From Hippasteria phrygiana (taxonomy: Eukaryota; Echinodermata; Asteroidea; Valvatida; Goniasteridae): a DNA stretch of 64,000 nt. Shown piece by piece: positions 55,551 through 64,000 of the stretch. Both the position numbers and the translations under genes were made by a program. Every line of letters begins with the position of its first letter. Positions within the stretch are counted from its first letter, which is position 1. The notes beneath the pieces were generated by a model. The model was given only the letters and a program-made list of their open reading frames with translations. It did no database searches and was not told the DNA's origin. The stretch covers positions 1-64,000 of the forward strand of contig JAZGUH010000552.1 of NCBI GenBank assembly GCA_037893225.1, read 5' to 3'.

Positions 55551-56110
55551 CAGGCCAGCAAATTTTTGTATTTGTATATTTCAGGTCCATTCAGTCAGTC
55601 AGCAGTTTGCAGCAGCTTAATTCTTTTTCATGATACAAAAGATGAGCAAAACACCAGCAAGTATATTTCATATGAGCTGAAAACTGTCATTGAGACAATT
55701 GGACAAGTGTGGTGGGCTAAACCTCCTTCTTGGGGACATATGGAGTTGAAAACTGCAAAGACATTGTTCAAGAAAGCCAAAAAGGTTGTGAAGTATATTA
55801 AGGCACAGCAGGTTGTATCAACCACCTTCAGTGAAAAATAAAAGACCAGAAACAAAAATACCAGTCTCAAGCTGCCGAGCAAAACAAGATGGGGTGCAGT
55901 TGTTATTATGTATGACAGTCTCCTTGATGGTAAGAAATCTCTAGAAGAGATGGCTATTATGCAAAACTCGTCACTTTATTACATTGCAAAATTGTCTGTC
56001 TTGATTTTTAGCAATCGGTGTTTTGTTTATTATCAGATACTGTTTATTACATAGACATCAGCTTGGATTATATATCGACGCATTAAAGCTTATTTAATCT
56101 TTAACCCTAA
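55551..56110. other. short open frame, unrecognised
   Basis: A 99-codon plus-strand frame (55542-55838) reads YISYELKTVIETIGQVWWAK and later KKAKKVVKYIKAQQ. It continues from the PLE tail, has no domain I recognise, and lacks support as a gene. Confidence 0.2.
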
Positions 56111-56119
56111 CTCCCTACA

Positions 56120-56405
56120 TCATTTTCCCCCCATGTAACCTGAATCCTCCAACATCCTCTTATGGGGACCATAGCACGAATCCTCCAAAATCCTCAAGGT
56201 ATTTTTTGCATACCCCTAGTAACCTCAATCCTCCAAAATCCTCATGTATCACATTGAGCCTGATAACCTGGATCCTCTATATTTCTGCAGGGGCAAAAAC
56301 CCCTAGTAACCTCAATCCTGCAAAATCCTCCGATGCATCAACTTCCAAGTGCCCTCAATCCTCCAAATTCCTCCATTTTGCAAAGAGGATTTTGGAGGAT
56401 TTGGG
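56120..56405 (+). repeat. ATCCTCCAAAATCCTC repeat
   Basis: Eight or so copies of AATCCTCCAAAATCCTC-like words in direct orientation, ending with an inverted one (GAGGATTTTGGAGGATT, about 56386-56402). Confidence 0.65.
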
Positions 56406-56986
56406 AAGGTAATAGGGTTATAAATGATACAAAAAATATTTGATTGGATATAGGTTAAGCCGATGTCAAAATTATTTTTTTAAATGATTTTTAAGTGCTG
56501 ATAATAAAACGGTACATTTCTGAAAAGTAAAATGGAATAGTAAAACAGTTTTAAGTATCCTGATAAATATATTGTCAAGAACGAGAAAGTCTGTGTCCAT
56601 TAGTAACTCTGCAGAGGCTGACCGTGGCTGATTGCATTCTTCCAACACAAACATTGTCATGTGTTTCTTGGCTTGACACTCATTGTCATGAGTCAAAGTT
56701 GGTCTTCATCAGCCTGCCATGGCAGTGTAGCATCGTTTGCAACAACTCACAGTTCAAAATCAGCCTACTGCCTACAGATACGTAAACTGAAATGGCCCGG
56801 AAGATGTGCACATGAACACTCAGTCCGTTGCGCCAGCTTTCTCGTACAGCATTCCACACCCGGCCGGTGGCACGCACCGCGCGGAGCTAGTGCCAGGGTA
56901 CAGGTAGCGCCAGCCGGCAGCCCCGGCCACCCCAGCAGCCGCTGTATTTTTTATGTACTGTACATTATGTACAAAGCTTTAATTAA

Positions 56987-57127
56987 CCCTCCTATACTTA
57001 TAACTATCACAGCCTATCAAAAACTCTAAACACCAACTCTGACAGTTTGTGTGTGTTTCAATCTGTCATTTGATAGGGGTTGATCTGTACAGCAGCTGGG
57101 TCGAATTTGGCCCTGAGAACAGGAGGG
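56987..57127. mobile_element. piggyBac-type MITE, second family
   Basis: TTAA (56983-56986), CCCTCCTATAC at left; GAACAGGAGGG at right, then TTAA (57128-57131). 141 bases, non-coding. Its left end is shared with 13592-13652. Confidence 0.75.
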
Positions 57128-57657
57128 TTAATAAAGACTTGCACGCCCTCGGTGGGTGATATTCATTAGATTGCTTCATGTCTGGTTGGCAGCGGCTATA
57201 TACAATGTGTCACATGAAATCTTGAATCAACATGCATTGGTACGTGTACATGTACGTTCAGTCACCCCTACTGTAACTACCTTCCTTAAATGTCTTATGA
57301 CCCGAGACTTAAACAGCCGTGGTGCACAGTACACCTTTGCACGTGTTGTAATTTGCAACAGAAGCATTTCACGTGCAAGTGCCTGCCACATTTAACAGCA
57401 GTAACTCGCTGTATGCAACAGAATTGCAATGAAAACAGAAAAATTACGATTTTGATCGATGATAATTGGGAAGATGTGAAGATCGGTGGTGGAAGCACGC
57501 TTTTGTTTGTTTGGTAGTTCGCATTGGCCTAATTTGTAATTTTTTTCAATACACATAAATATGTGTACATGTAAATACACACAAACATCTACATGATGTA
57601 CGTACTGTAGTGTAGGCCTACATTTCAATGTTCTGTTCCCGTATCGTTCGTGTCCTG

Positions 57658-57835
57658 TTTTTAGCCGCGTCGCATCGCAGACGGGGCTCTATAAACGCTT
57701 AGCGTTGTTCTTCTTGTTCTTATTGTGCCAAATTCGTTTTCGGGACACGGCTCAACAGAAGAGGGCGCTACAACATTTACTATATGCTTTACTGATTCAT
57801 AGGTGGACGACGCGGGTCCTGCATGAATTCGTACT
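57658..57835 (+). repeat. dispersed repeat, copy 2 (see 21646)
   Basis: Matches 21646-21830 in the same orientation with a few small insertions. Confidence 0.7.
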
Positions 57836-58230
57836 TGTTCTTACTACTGTGAAATAAACGTGCGCTTCAACTGAGGGTTTAGAATGATGTATTTGGGTAT
57901 CATGCCAAATTTAATACTTATGGAAATAGAAGTTAAAAATCTACTGTAATTTACTGCTGCTATCTAAATATCACGTACCAATTACGTGCACATGTATAAT
58001 TTCCAACTTCAACAATTCAACAATTTTACACTGGCTTTTGAATCTTCACTGGCATTTTGGGGATTGATAAATGGCTTTTGTTCGTGTGGAGTTTATCGCC
58101 TTTTGTTGTTAAAAGGGATAATCGTATGGGCTGGCCGGGGCTGATAGCTAAGCACTTGTTTTCAAGGCACGCCGGGCAGGGCGGGCGGTATGGAACGCCA
58201 TTGTTATCTTTGGTGGCTTCAGATCGTTGG

Positions 58231-58440
58231 CTTTGGCAATTCCACCATTCCGTTCGGCAATATCATCATTCAATTCGGCAACTTCATTATTCAATTCCAT
58301 AATATCACCATTCCGTTTCGCATTTCACCATTTTGTTCGGCAATTTCCTAATTTAATTTGTCAATTTCACCATTCCGTTCGGCAATTTCGCCGTTTCGTT
58401 TCGCAATTTCACCTTTCTGTTCTTCGGATTGTCGTTATTT
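58231..58440 (+). repeat. 21-bp minisatellite
   Basis: About nine units of 20-22 bases with consensus CACCATTCCGTTCGGCAATTT. Because 21 is a multiple of three the array is open and reads PFRSAIS-like heptads, but I see no evidence that it is translated. Confidence 0.75.
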
Positions 58441-58619
58441 GGTAGTAATCGATTCGTGCTCGCAGAACTATTTGGTAATCGTTCTTTACTGCGAGTTCGT
58501 CCTTTCATTTGACAATATCACCATTCCGCAATTCAATTTCATCGTTCCCCAATTCAATTTCATCATGCTGTGTGGCAATTCAGTGTTCTGTGTGCAGTGA
58601 CCTTTGTTTAGTGGCCGTG

Positions 58620-59380
58620 AAGGGACATCGCAAATCGTTAATATTGACGTCAATATTCGCATAAAAAAATCCACGTCCTGCTATCCGGTCGTGATTTTTT
58701 GACCCGATTTTTTTCAAGCTAGCTAGGTGCTGGTTGTCAAGTCTATGTGCGCATGCGCAGAATGCATTTCACACATGGTACAGCCACCTTCGTAAATACT
58801 GTACATTCATTTATACGTGTGTGTGTATATGTGTGTGTGAGTTGTCATTGTTATTTCAACTTTGTCACATGTGGGCGATTTGGTACCGCCGGGCAAAAGC
58901 TAGCCCCCGATTCCGCCCGCGCCCGCGCATATTGAAAACTTGAATCCATGCGACAAAAGAAGGAACTGTTTGAAACGAAATCACTAGATTCATGCAACGG
59001 ACTTTCGAGAAATGTCAAGAAATGATTAACCAATTTTGCACAAGATTTAAGAATAGGTTTCAGCAAAGCCACACCATGTTATGTTTAGCATTGTTTTATG
59101 AGTCATTTTTATAAAATAATTACGAGTCGCTTCCAGAGGGCTCATAACACCAATTACTTTGGGTTCAAACCAGTATCCTCCGTTTGAAAGAAAGTGTACT
59201 GCTCATGTTTTGAGAAATTCATATTTGTATTTCATACTCCCAATTGTCACCTTATTCCAGTTACAGATTATTTTTAAAAAGCTTTCTGTTTTATTATTGG
59301 CCCTTTAAAGAGGCACCGTTTTCAAGAATATAAAAAAATGTGGTATTTGGAGTTTCGTGTAAAATGCCGTCTTTTATCGG
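58620..59380. other. non-coding stretch, no gene seen
   Basis: No domain recognised; CA/TG-rich around 58815-58840. Confidence 0.35.
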
Positions 59381-59389
59381 AAAAATTCA

Positions 59390-59625
59390 TATCTTTCCTT
59401 AAGATTTCTAGTTGTCACTTTCCTGGGCACACTAAATTTCAGTTAGGGCTTATTCCAATCGAGCGTCTGTTCCAGCCGCTTAAAGAGGCACCGTTTTCCA
59501 GATTGAAAATGGTGCCTCTTTAAGCAGCTAATCGGAACAGAACGCTTGATTGGAATAAGCCCTTACTGAAATTAAGTGTGCCCAAGAAGGTGACAATTAG
59601 AAATTTGAACTGAAGGAAAAATGGA
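59390..59625. repeat. large palindrome (foldback)
   Basis: Two arms of about 110 bases are reverse complements with few mismatches: GGGCTTATTCCAATCGAGCG on the left, CGCTTGATTGGAATAAGCCC on the right, meeting at AGAGGCACCGTTTTCCA and TGAAAATGGTGCCTCTTT. The loop is only a few bases. The outer arms share TTTCTA.TTGTCAC.TTCCT.GGGCACACT. It is a foldback element or a hairpin-type MITE. Confidence 0.82.
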
Positions 59626-60270
59626 CCATCGGGAAGTGTAAACAAACACAGTCACAGAAGATAGCTTGCATATGGTATTGAATGTACTGGCTTTATTGTT
59701 CGATCTGTGAAACAATAACAAAAAAAAAATACATTAAGTTTGTTATCTGGAAAATATGTGAAATATAAGTACAACATGTACATGTAGCAAGAAAAGTCAG
59801 TTTTAAAGAGGAACAGTAGCCTCATGGTTTAGGCCTACAGGTACGTGTTCATGTCAATAATTTAGGCACAATTAACAGTCCAAAAATGCAAGGAACTGAG
59901 CACTGAATTTGGTTGTATCTAAAGCAAACTGTAAAAACTGGGTTCTATTTAAACCCAAACTGACTGAAGACAAAACATAAGCAAATAATTATGATTGAAC
60001 TGATTTATGTGACATGTGTGCATGAACTACTAAACTATTGAGGGCACTCTTCACCCTGGCTCTCTGTCTAGGGGTGCACCACACTATTTCCATTGACCTT
60101 AGTGTAAAATCCATAACTTCACAGTGCAAAAATCCTTATCCAGGAGTCTCTCAGTTTTTGTGACACTACAGAAAATTACAGTTTGAATCTTAATCTGTCA
60201 AATTCTTTTCAATTTTTGGCAGATTAGCCATTCAGAATTTCTGCTAATTATCTCCAGAAAGCACCACCCC
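59626..60270. other. non-coding stretch, no gene seen
   Basis: No domain or repeat recognised before the DIRS terminus. Confidence 0.35.
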
Positions 60271-60290
60271 AAAAATCCCCCCCCCCCCAA

Positions 60291-60547
60291 AGCCGTGTGG
60301 GAGGGGTCTACTAGCGAATACTTACCCGTAGAGCCACTACTAATGCATATTTCCCTAGGGGGCGCAATACGTCCGCCAAAAGTTCACACAATAGCCTACC
60401 CACAATGCCCTGCGGCCCACCCGCCATATTAGCTTCCTCTTTTCTCGAGTGCCATAGCAGGTGAAGTCTGCATCGAGTCCCTCAGTGGGGAGGAGGGAGG
60501 GGTGCTCTACGGGTAAGTATTCGCTAGTAGACCCCTCCCACACGGCT
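60291..60547. repeat. DIRS inverted repeat / internal complementary region
   Basis: 43 bases at 60291-60333 (AGCCGTGTGGGAGGGGTCTA to CTTACCCGTAGAG) are the exact reverse complement of 60505-60547. Poly-C and poly-G flank the two arms and extend the pairing. The motif CTTACC.GTAGAGCCACTAC then TAATGCA recurs directly at 60579-60608. The same end sequence occurs at 5183 and, inverted, at 7600. Confidence 0.85.
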
Positions 60548-60739
60548 GTGGGGGGGGGGGGGGAGTCTACAGCACTCATCTTACCTGTAGAGCCACTACT
60601 AATGCAGATTAGCACCGAGGTTAGGAGGTGGGTTGCGAGATGCTACCGTGTGACAGCACAGTAGGTCCCGTCTACTGCGGCTGCTGAAGGGTGGCCTGTG
60701 AGTCTCGTGGAACATGGTCTCTCACCGTCAGCAGCGCTG

Positions 60740-61440
60740 ATTTTCCTGCGCATCCCTTAGACTGGAGAATGTCCCGGAGGTAGCAGAATATGAACGTGTT
60801 AGGAGTCTTCCAACACGCTGCCTGAATGATGTCACTTTATAATAGTGGTACTCCCCTGAAATAGGCCCACGAAGTTGCCACTGCTCTGACATCGTGTGCT
60901 CTGACCCTGGAGTCCACTTCTGATGCAGTCGGCCAGTTTCGTTCAGCTGACTGGATGGCTGTGACGATCCAGCGTGCAATAGTAGCTCGTGAGGCTGCAC
61001 GATGTGGGGGAACAGATGTGATGAAGAGACTTGACACCTTTCCCCGTAGCAGTTCGGTTTTGTTGAGATACCATTTCAGGGCTCGAACTAGGCACCATTT
61101 CCTGTCTTCGGACACGGAAGAGGAAGACTGAATGTCCGGTATGAAGACGTCAGGAGGAACAAAGGATTCCGACTGATTCTTAGTGAGGAACGATGTATGT
61201 GGGACTAGCCAGACTCCATGTGGTTCCCAACGAATATGGCCAGGGTCAAGAGATGAAGCATGAAGTTTGCTGCGGCGTCTTGATGTGACCACTGCCAAAA
61301 GGAAGGCAAACTTGACGGATAAGTTGAGCAAGAATGCCTGTCCCATGGGTTCATAAGGAGATCGTGAAAACGCTTGCAGGACTTGAGGGAGATCCCACGA
61401 GGGAAGGAGCTTGCGAGTGGGAGGTCTCTCGATGAACATT
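60740..61440 (-). pseudogene. DIRS tyrosine recombinase
   Basis: The 61439-60837 frame is open for 200 codons: RKLLPSWDLPQVLQAF, FLLNLSVKFAFLLAVVTSRR (first catalytic Arg region), WCLVRALKWYLNKTE, RATIARWIVTAIQ and RVRAHDVRAVATSWAYFRGV with HxxR. A TAA follows PLL; beyond it IIQAACWKTPNTFIFCYLRD holds the Tyr nucleophile. The stop removes the nucleophile, so the protein would be inactive. N-terminal core-binding sequence lies in shifted frames up to about 61620. Confidence 0.88.
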
Positions 61441-61619
61441 TCATGGAGGATGTGGCCTAAGGCATGATTGGTGGAGATCGATGAGCCGTCAGGGAAGCCT
61501 CCAAGAATGGCCGCTATTGCCGATCGGTAATTTTTGATGGTGGCTACCGTAAGGCCTGTGTTGAAGAGATAGACGAGAAAATCGCCAACCTGAGTTATCG
61601 GATCAACAGCGTTTCATCT

Positions 61620-62420
61620 GCACCATTTATAGTAATGTCAAAGTCGGCTGTCGTAGACTTTGTGGGTGGATGGTCTGCGGCTCAGGCTGCAAACGTGGCA
61701 GCATCTGCCGAAAGGCCCGCTGATCGGAAGGATTGTTCGAAAGAGAATGCCCGGACAACTTGGGAGGACAAGTGGTTCGTGGACTAGCAGGTCGATCAGT
61801 CTCGGGAACCATGGCTGTCAAGGCCAGAACGGGGAGATGAGGAGAATTCTGCAATGTTCCCATTTTATCTTCGTGAGAACCAATGAGATCAGGGAGATTG
61901 GGGGAAAGGCGTATGCGAGCATGCCCTTCCATGGAATTGACAGAGCGTCGGTGTGCCATGCCCGTGGATCGGGTCGTCTGGAGCAGAACACCAGAAGCTG
62001 GTTGTTGATTCCTGACACGAACAGATTTTTGTGTGGGCGATCGATCATCAGGAAGATTTGTTCGAGGACACTGGGCTGTAAGGTCCATTCCGTTGGCCAG
62101 ATCCTTCCCCTGGAGAGGGCATCGGCTACAACGTTGTCCTTGCCTGGGACATGTGTGGCTGACAGCGTTATGCCAGAAGCTATGCACCAGTGAAGCATGT
62201 CCCATGTGAGGAGGCAGAGCTTGGCTGATCGTGTGCCTCCCTCGCGGTTGATATATGCCACTACTGTGGTGTTGTTGCATTTGATGAGGACATGCTGGTT
62301 CTGTATGAACTTGTGAAAATGTCGGAGAGCATTGAAGACCGCGTGCATCTCGAGGACATTGATATGTAGGTCCCTCTGGCCCGAATTCCACTTCCCTGCA
62401 GCCTGTCGCGGGTGAAGAGT
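61620..62420 (-). pseudogene. DIRS RNase H
   Basis: The minus frame from 62348 reads MHAVFNALRHFHKFIQNQHV, IKCNNTTVVAYINREGGTRS and HVPGKDNVVADALSRGRIWP, then FPPISLISLVLTKIK. DALSRG is the RNase H end. The frame stops near 61818, and the linker to the recombinase (YDSR-type) is in other frames. The segment is homologous to 5310-6130. Confidence 0.87.
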
Positions 62421-63025
62421 GGCCCCCTAGCCAAGGCGTGATGCATGCGTGGAAATAATCTTTGTCGGTTGGGGTGTCGGAAAAACCAGGCCGCCCGCCA
62501 CATGAAGTGGATCCACCCACCACTGGAGGTGTGGGCAGTGAAAGGGACAACTGAGACCATGAGATAAGCGGAGTGAAGCTTCGGGCGGAAGTGTGCTAAG
62601 AGGTGGAGCTGAAGTGGGCGCATATGGAGTCGGCAATGTGCCACAAGGTCCACCATACTTGCCATGAGCCCCAGTAGTTTCAGCCACGCTGCTGCTGGGG
62701 CCGCCGATTCCCTGAGGAATAGTCGGACGCACTCTATGAGGTTTTGAACACATGCGTCCGGAGGGAAGGCCGTGCTTGTTCTGAGGTTGAGAACGGCGCC
62801 CAGGAACGTTGGTGTTTGAGTAGGAATTGGGTTTGATTTCTCGTTGTTGATAATGAACCAAAGTCGTGTGGTCAAAGTTAGAGTTTCGCGGAGGGCTCGG
62901 TTGGCTTCGAGCTCCGAGCGGCCAACAATGAGCCAATCGTCCATATGCATAAACACCTTGACGCTGTTCTTGTGGAGAGCTGCACCCACGGATTTCACAA
63001 TCCTGGTGAAGACCTGTGGGGACGT
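62390..63025 (-). pseudogene. DIRS reverse transcriptase, N-terminal half deleted
   Basis: The frame reads STSPQVFTRIVKSVGAALHK, NSVKVFMHMDDWLIVGRSEL (catalytic HMDD), TPTFLGAVLNLRTSTAFPPD and LLGLMASMVDLVAHCRLHMR. The first RT blocks, seen in the fragment at 19030, are missing. A stop separates gag (FDMLSAVL) from ILSTSPQVF in the same frame. Deletion seems to have joined the two at about 63026. Confidence 0.85.
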
Positions 63026-63980
63026 CGACAGAATCTACAAGACAGCGGAAAGCATGTCAAATGGAATGGTAGAGCCATCCTCACAGCCCCTAACGAGGTA
63101 TTCGGATAAGAGGAGCATGAAGGATGTGGTGCGCATGCCGAATCTAGAGGCCCAGTCTGCTTTCTTGAGAACGGTTTCCATCTTATTTCTAGTGGCGTCC
63201 GTAAACAAGGCGCAGGCTGAACTGGAAGCACTCCCGTCTGCAGTCAGTTTGTCCTTGACAGAATCAGAGACCGATGGTACTGCTAGAAACTCATCGAAAT
63301 CCTTCTGAGGGAAGCGGAAGTACGCATTCGCTCGTCTGTCGAAGGCCTTCCAATCCTTGCGATTAGCGATTTCCGGAATATGCTTGATGCAGAACTGATC
63401 TAGAGAAAGGACAGGGAAGGGCGCAGGGCGGCCTGCTGAGTCATCCGTGGCCGTACGTTGCTTGAACGACTGTTGGAGGCAAGAACAGGCTCCGTGGCAG
63501 TCGAATCCGGCAGACCCAAAATGCGGATCATATCACGTTGTACCAGACGGAATTGGGTCTCCAGAGAGGACAAGTGTCGCGTGTCGATGACGTCATCACC
63601 CTCATTATCCGAACCGTAGTCCGACCGTGGGGTTCCAGCTGTCGAGGCTCCAGCGCGATCTGCGGAAAACCCGGGGTCACGGAGCGGGGCAACGGGAGGA
63701 GAGCAGAACACCTTGGAGCCCTGGCCCGAGCCCCCATCCGAGCCGGAAAATTGTGTTGAAGGATGGATGGAGATAGCAGGGGTCGATGCAGGAGGACGTC
63801 CCAAAGCTTGAGGGAGATGTAGCTTATCGCGACGAACCCATCCAGGGTCAGGCAGAGCCGATGGGGCGACACTGGGGGCGAGTTGTCCCATGCCCGGGGC
63901 AGACTGTCTGGCCTGCGGAGCGCCGTGCACTGATGGGGCGGCACCGGAGGCGAGTTGACCCATCCTCGCGGGGTGTCCAT
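63026..63980 (-). pseudogene. DIRS gag-like protein
   Basis: The frame 63963-63400 is a Pro/Ala/Ser-rich segment with two copies of a GMGQLAPSVAPSA-type repeat, then NEGDDVIDTRHLSSLETQFR. After a stop near 63400 a second frame reads WKAFDRRANAYFRFPQKDFD, then VKDKLTADGSASSS, MRTTSFMLLLSEYLVRG and ends at 63026. The latter is the conserved DIRS gag block, related to the C-terminal domain of LAP2-alpha in vertebrates. It may start beyond 64000. Confidence 0.75.
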
Positions 63981-64000
63981 CTAGCGGGATGGGGTGTCCA

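Larger units (their letters stand above)
60280..64000 (-). mobile_element. DIRS retrotransposon (3' terminus to gag), internally deleted
   Basis: On the minus strand, in order: gag (from the window edge), RT, RNase H, tyrosine recombinase, then the terminal/internal complementary region at 60280-60640. This order and the recombinase in place of an integrase define DIRS1-like elements. Such elements form a circular DNA that the recombinase inserts without target duplication. The left part continues past 64000. Each gene is broken and about 500-700 bases of RT are missing. Confidence 0.85.

Noticed and set aside
58057..58600. Coding gene with heptad repeats
   Set aside because: The frame is open only because the minisatellite unit is 21 bases; no start context, splice sites or domain support it.
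61627..62550. 307-codon minus-strand open frame
   Set aside because: It overlaps the DIRS RT and RNase H in another frame and its residues match nothing; it is a shadow frame.

Overview
This window is eukaryotic nuclear DNA, almost certainly from a marine invertebrate. It has spliced exons, several classes of retrotransposon and DNA transposon, frequent poly-G/poly-C tracts and many TACATGTA-type words. The mix of DIRS, Penelope-like (PLE), CR1/Jockey-type LINE, piggyBac-type and hAT-type repeats, together with the unspecific MITE at about 22.4 kb, is compatible with an echinoderm or another marine deuterostome. Species cannot be fixed from sequence alone.

The only convincing cellular gene is on the minus strand. 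Seven exons between 44890 and 4649 have matching splice phases and read as one protein: an N-terminal domain, a linker, about five ankyrin repeats and the start of an armadillo-like region. The best match I can name is ANKAR (ankyrin and armadillo repeat-containing protein). Both the beginning and the end of the gene lie outside the window. The exons total about 1.6 kb spread over 40 kb, and the introns are packed with mobile elements, most densely the 20.8 kb intron 23610-44455.

Layout. 1-4.4 kb: two identical PLE 3' ends flank a Ty3/Gypsy RNase H remnant, its LTR (which carries a piggyBac-type MITE) and a SINE-headed PLE fragment. 4.6-24 kb: gene exons separated by a shrunken DIRS element (5.2-7.6 kb), SINE pieces, a 145-bp satellite rich in TGACGTCA words (17.7-18.5 kb), a second DIRS fragment and MITEs. 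25.3-27.9 kb: a LINE ORF2. 30-34.8 kb: a second LINE whose ORF1 is split by a 3.1 kb Tc1/mariner element with about 190-bp inverted repeats. 34.8-41.4 kb: a cluster of four PLE copies. One of them (35.6-38.3 kb) is nearly full length, with paired pseudo-LTRs that each carry a hammerhead ribozyme. Another is split by a solo LTR. 42.5-60 kb: MITEs, a DIRS recombinase fragment, LINE pieces, another PLE, minisatellites and a large palindrome. 60.3-64 kb: a DIRS retrotransposon with gag, RT, RNase H and tyrosine recombinase remnants and the inverted terminal/internal complementary region.

All mobile-element reading frames seen are damaged by stops, frameshifts or deletions, so the window looks like a graveyard of old insertions around one living gene. 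The most interesting signals are the hammerhead-bearing PLE with the atypical YRDD reverse transcriptase, a hairpin motif shared by four other PLE 3' ends, a possible small intron in a LINE ORF1, and several insertions whose target-site duplications can be read directly.
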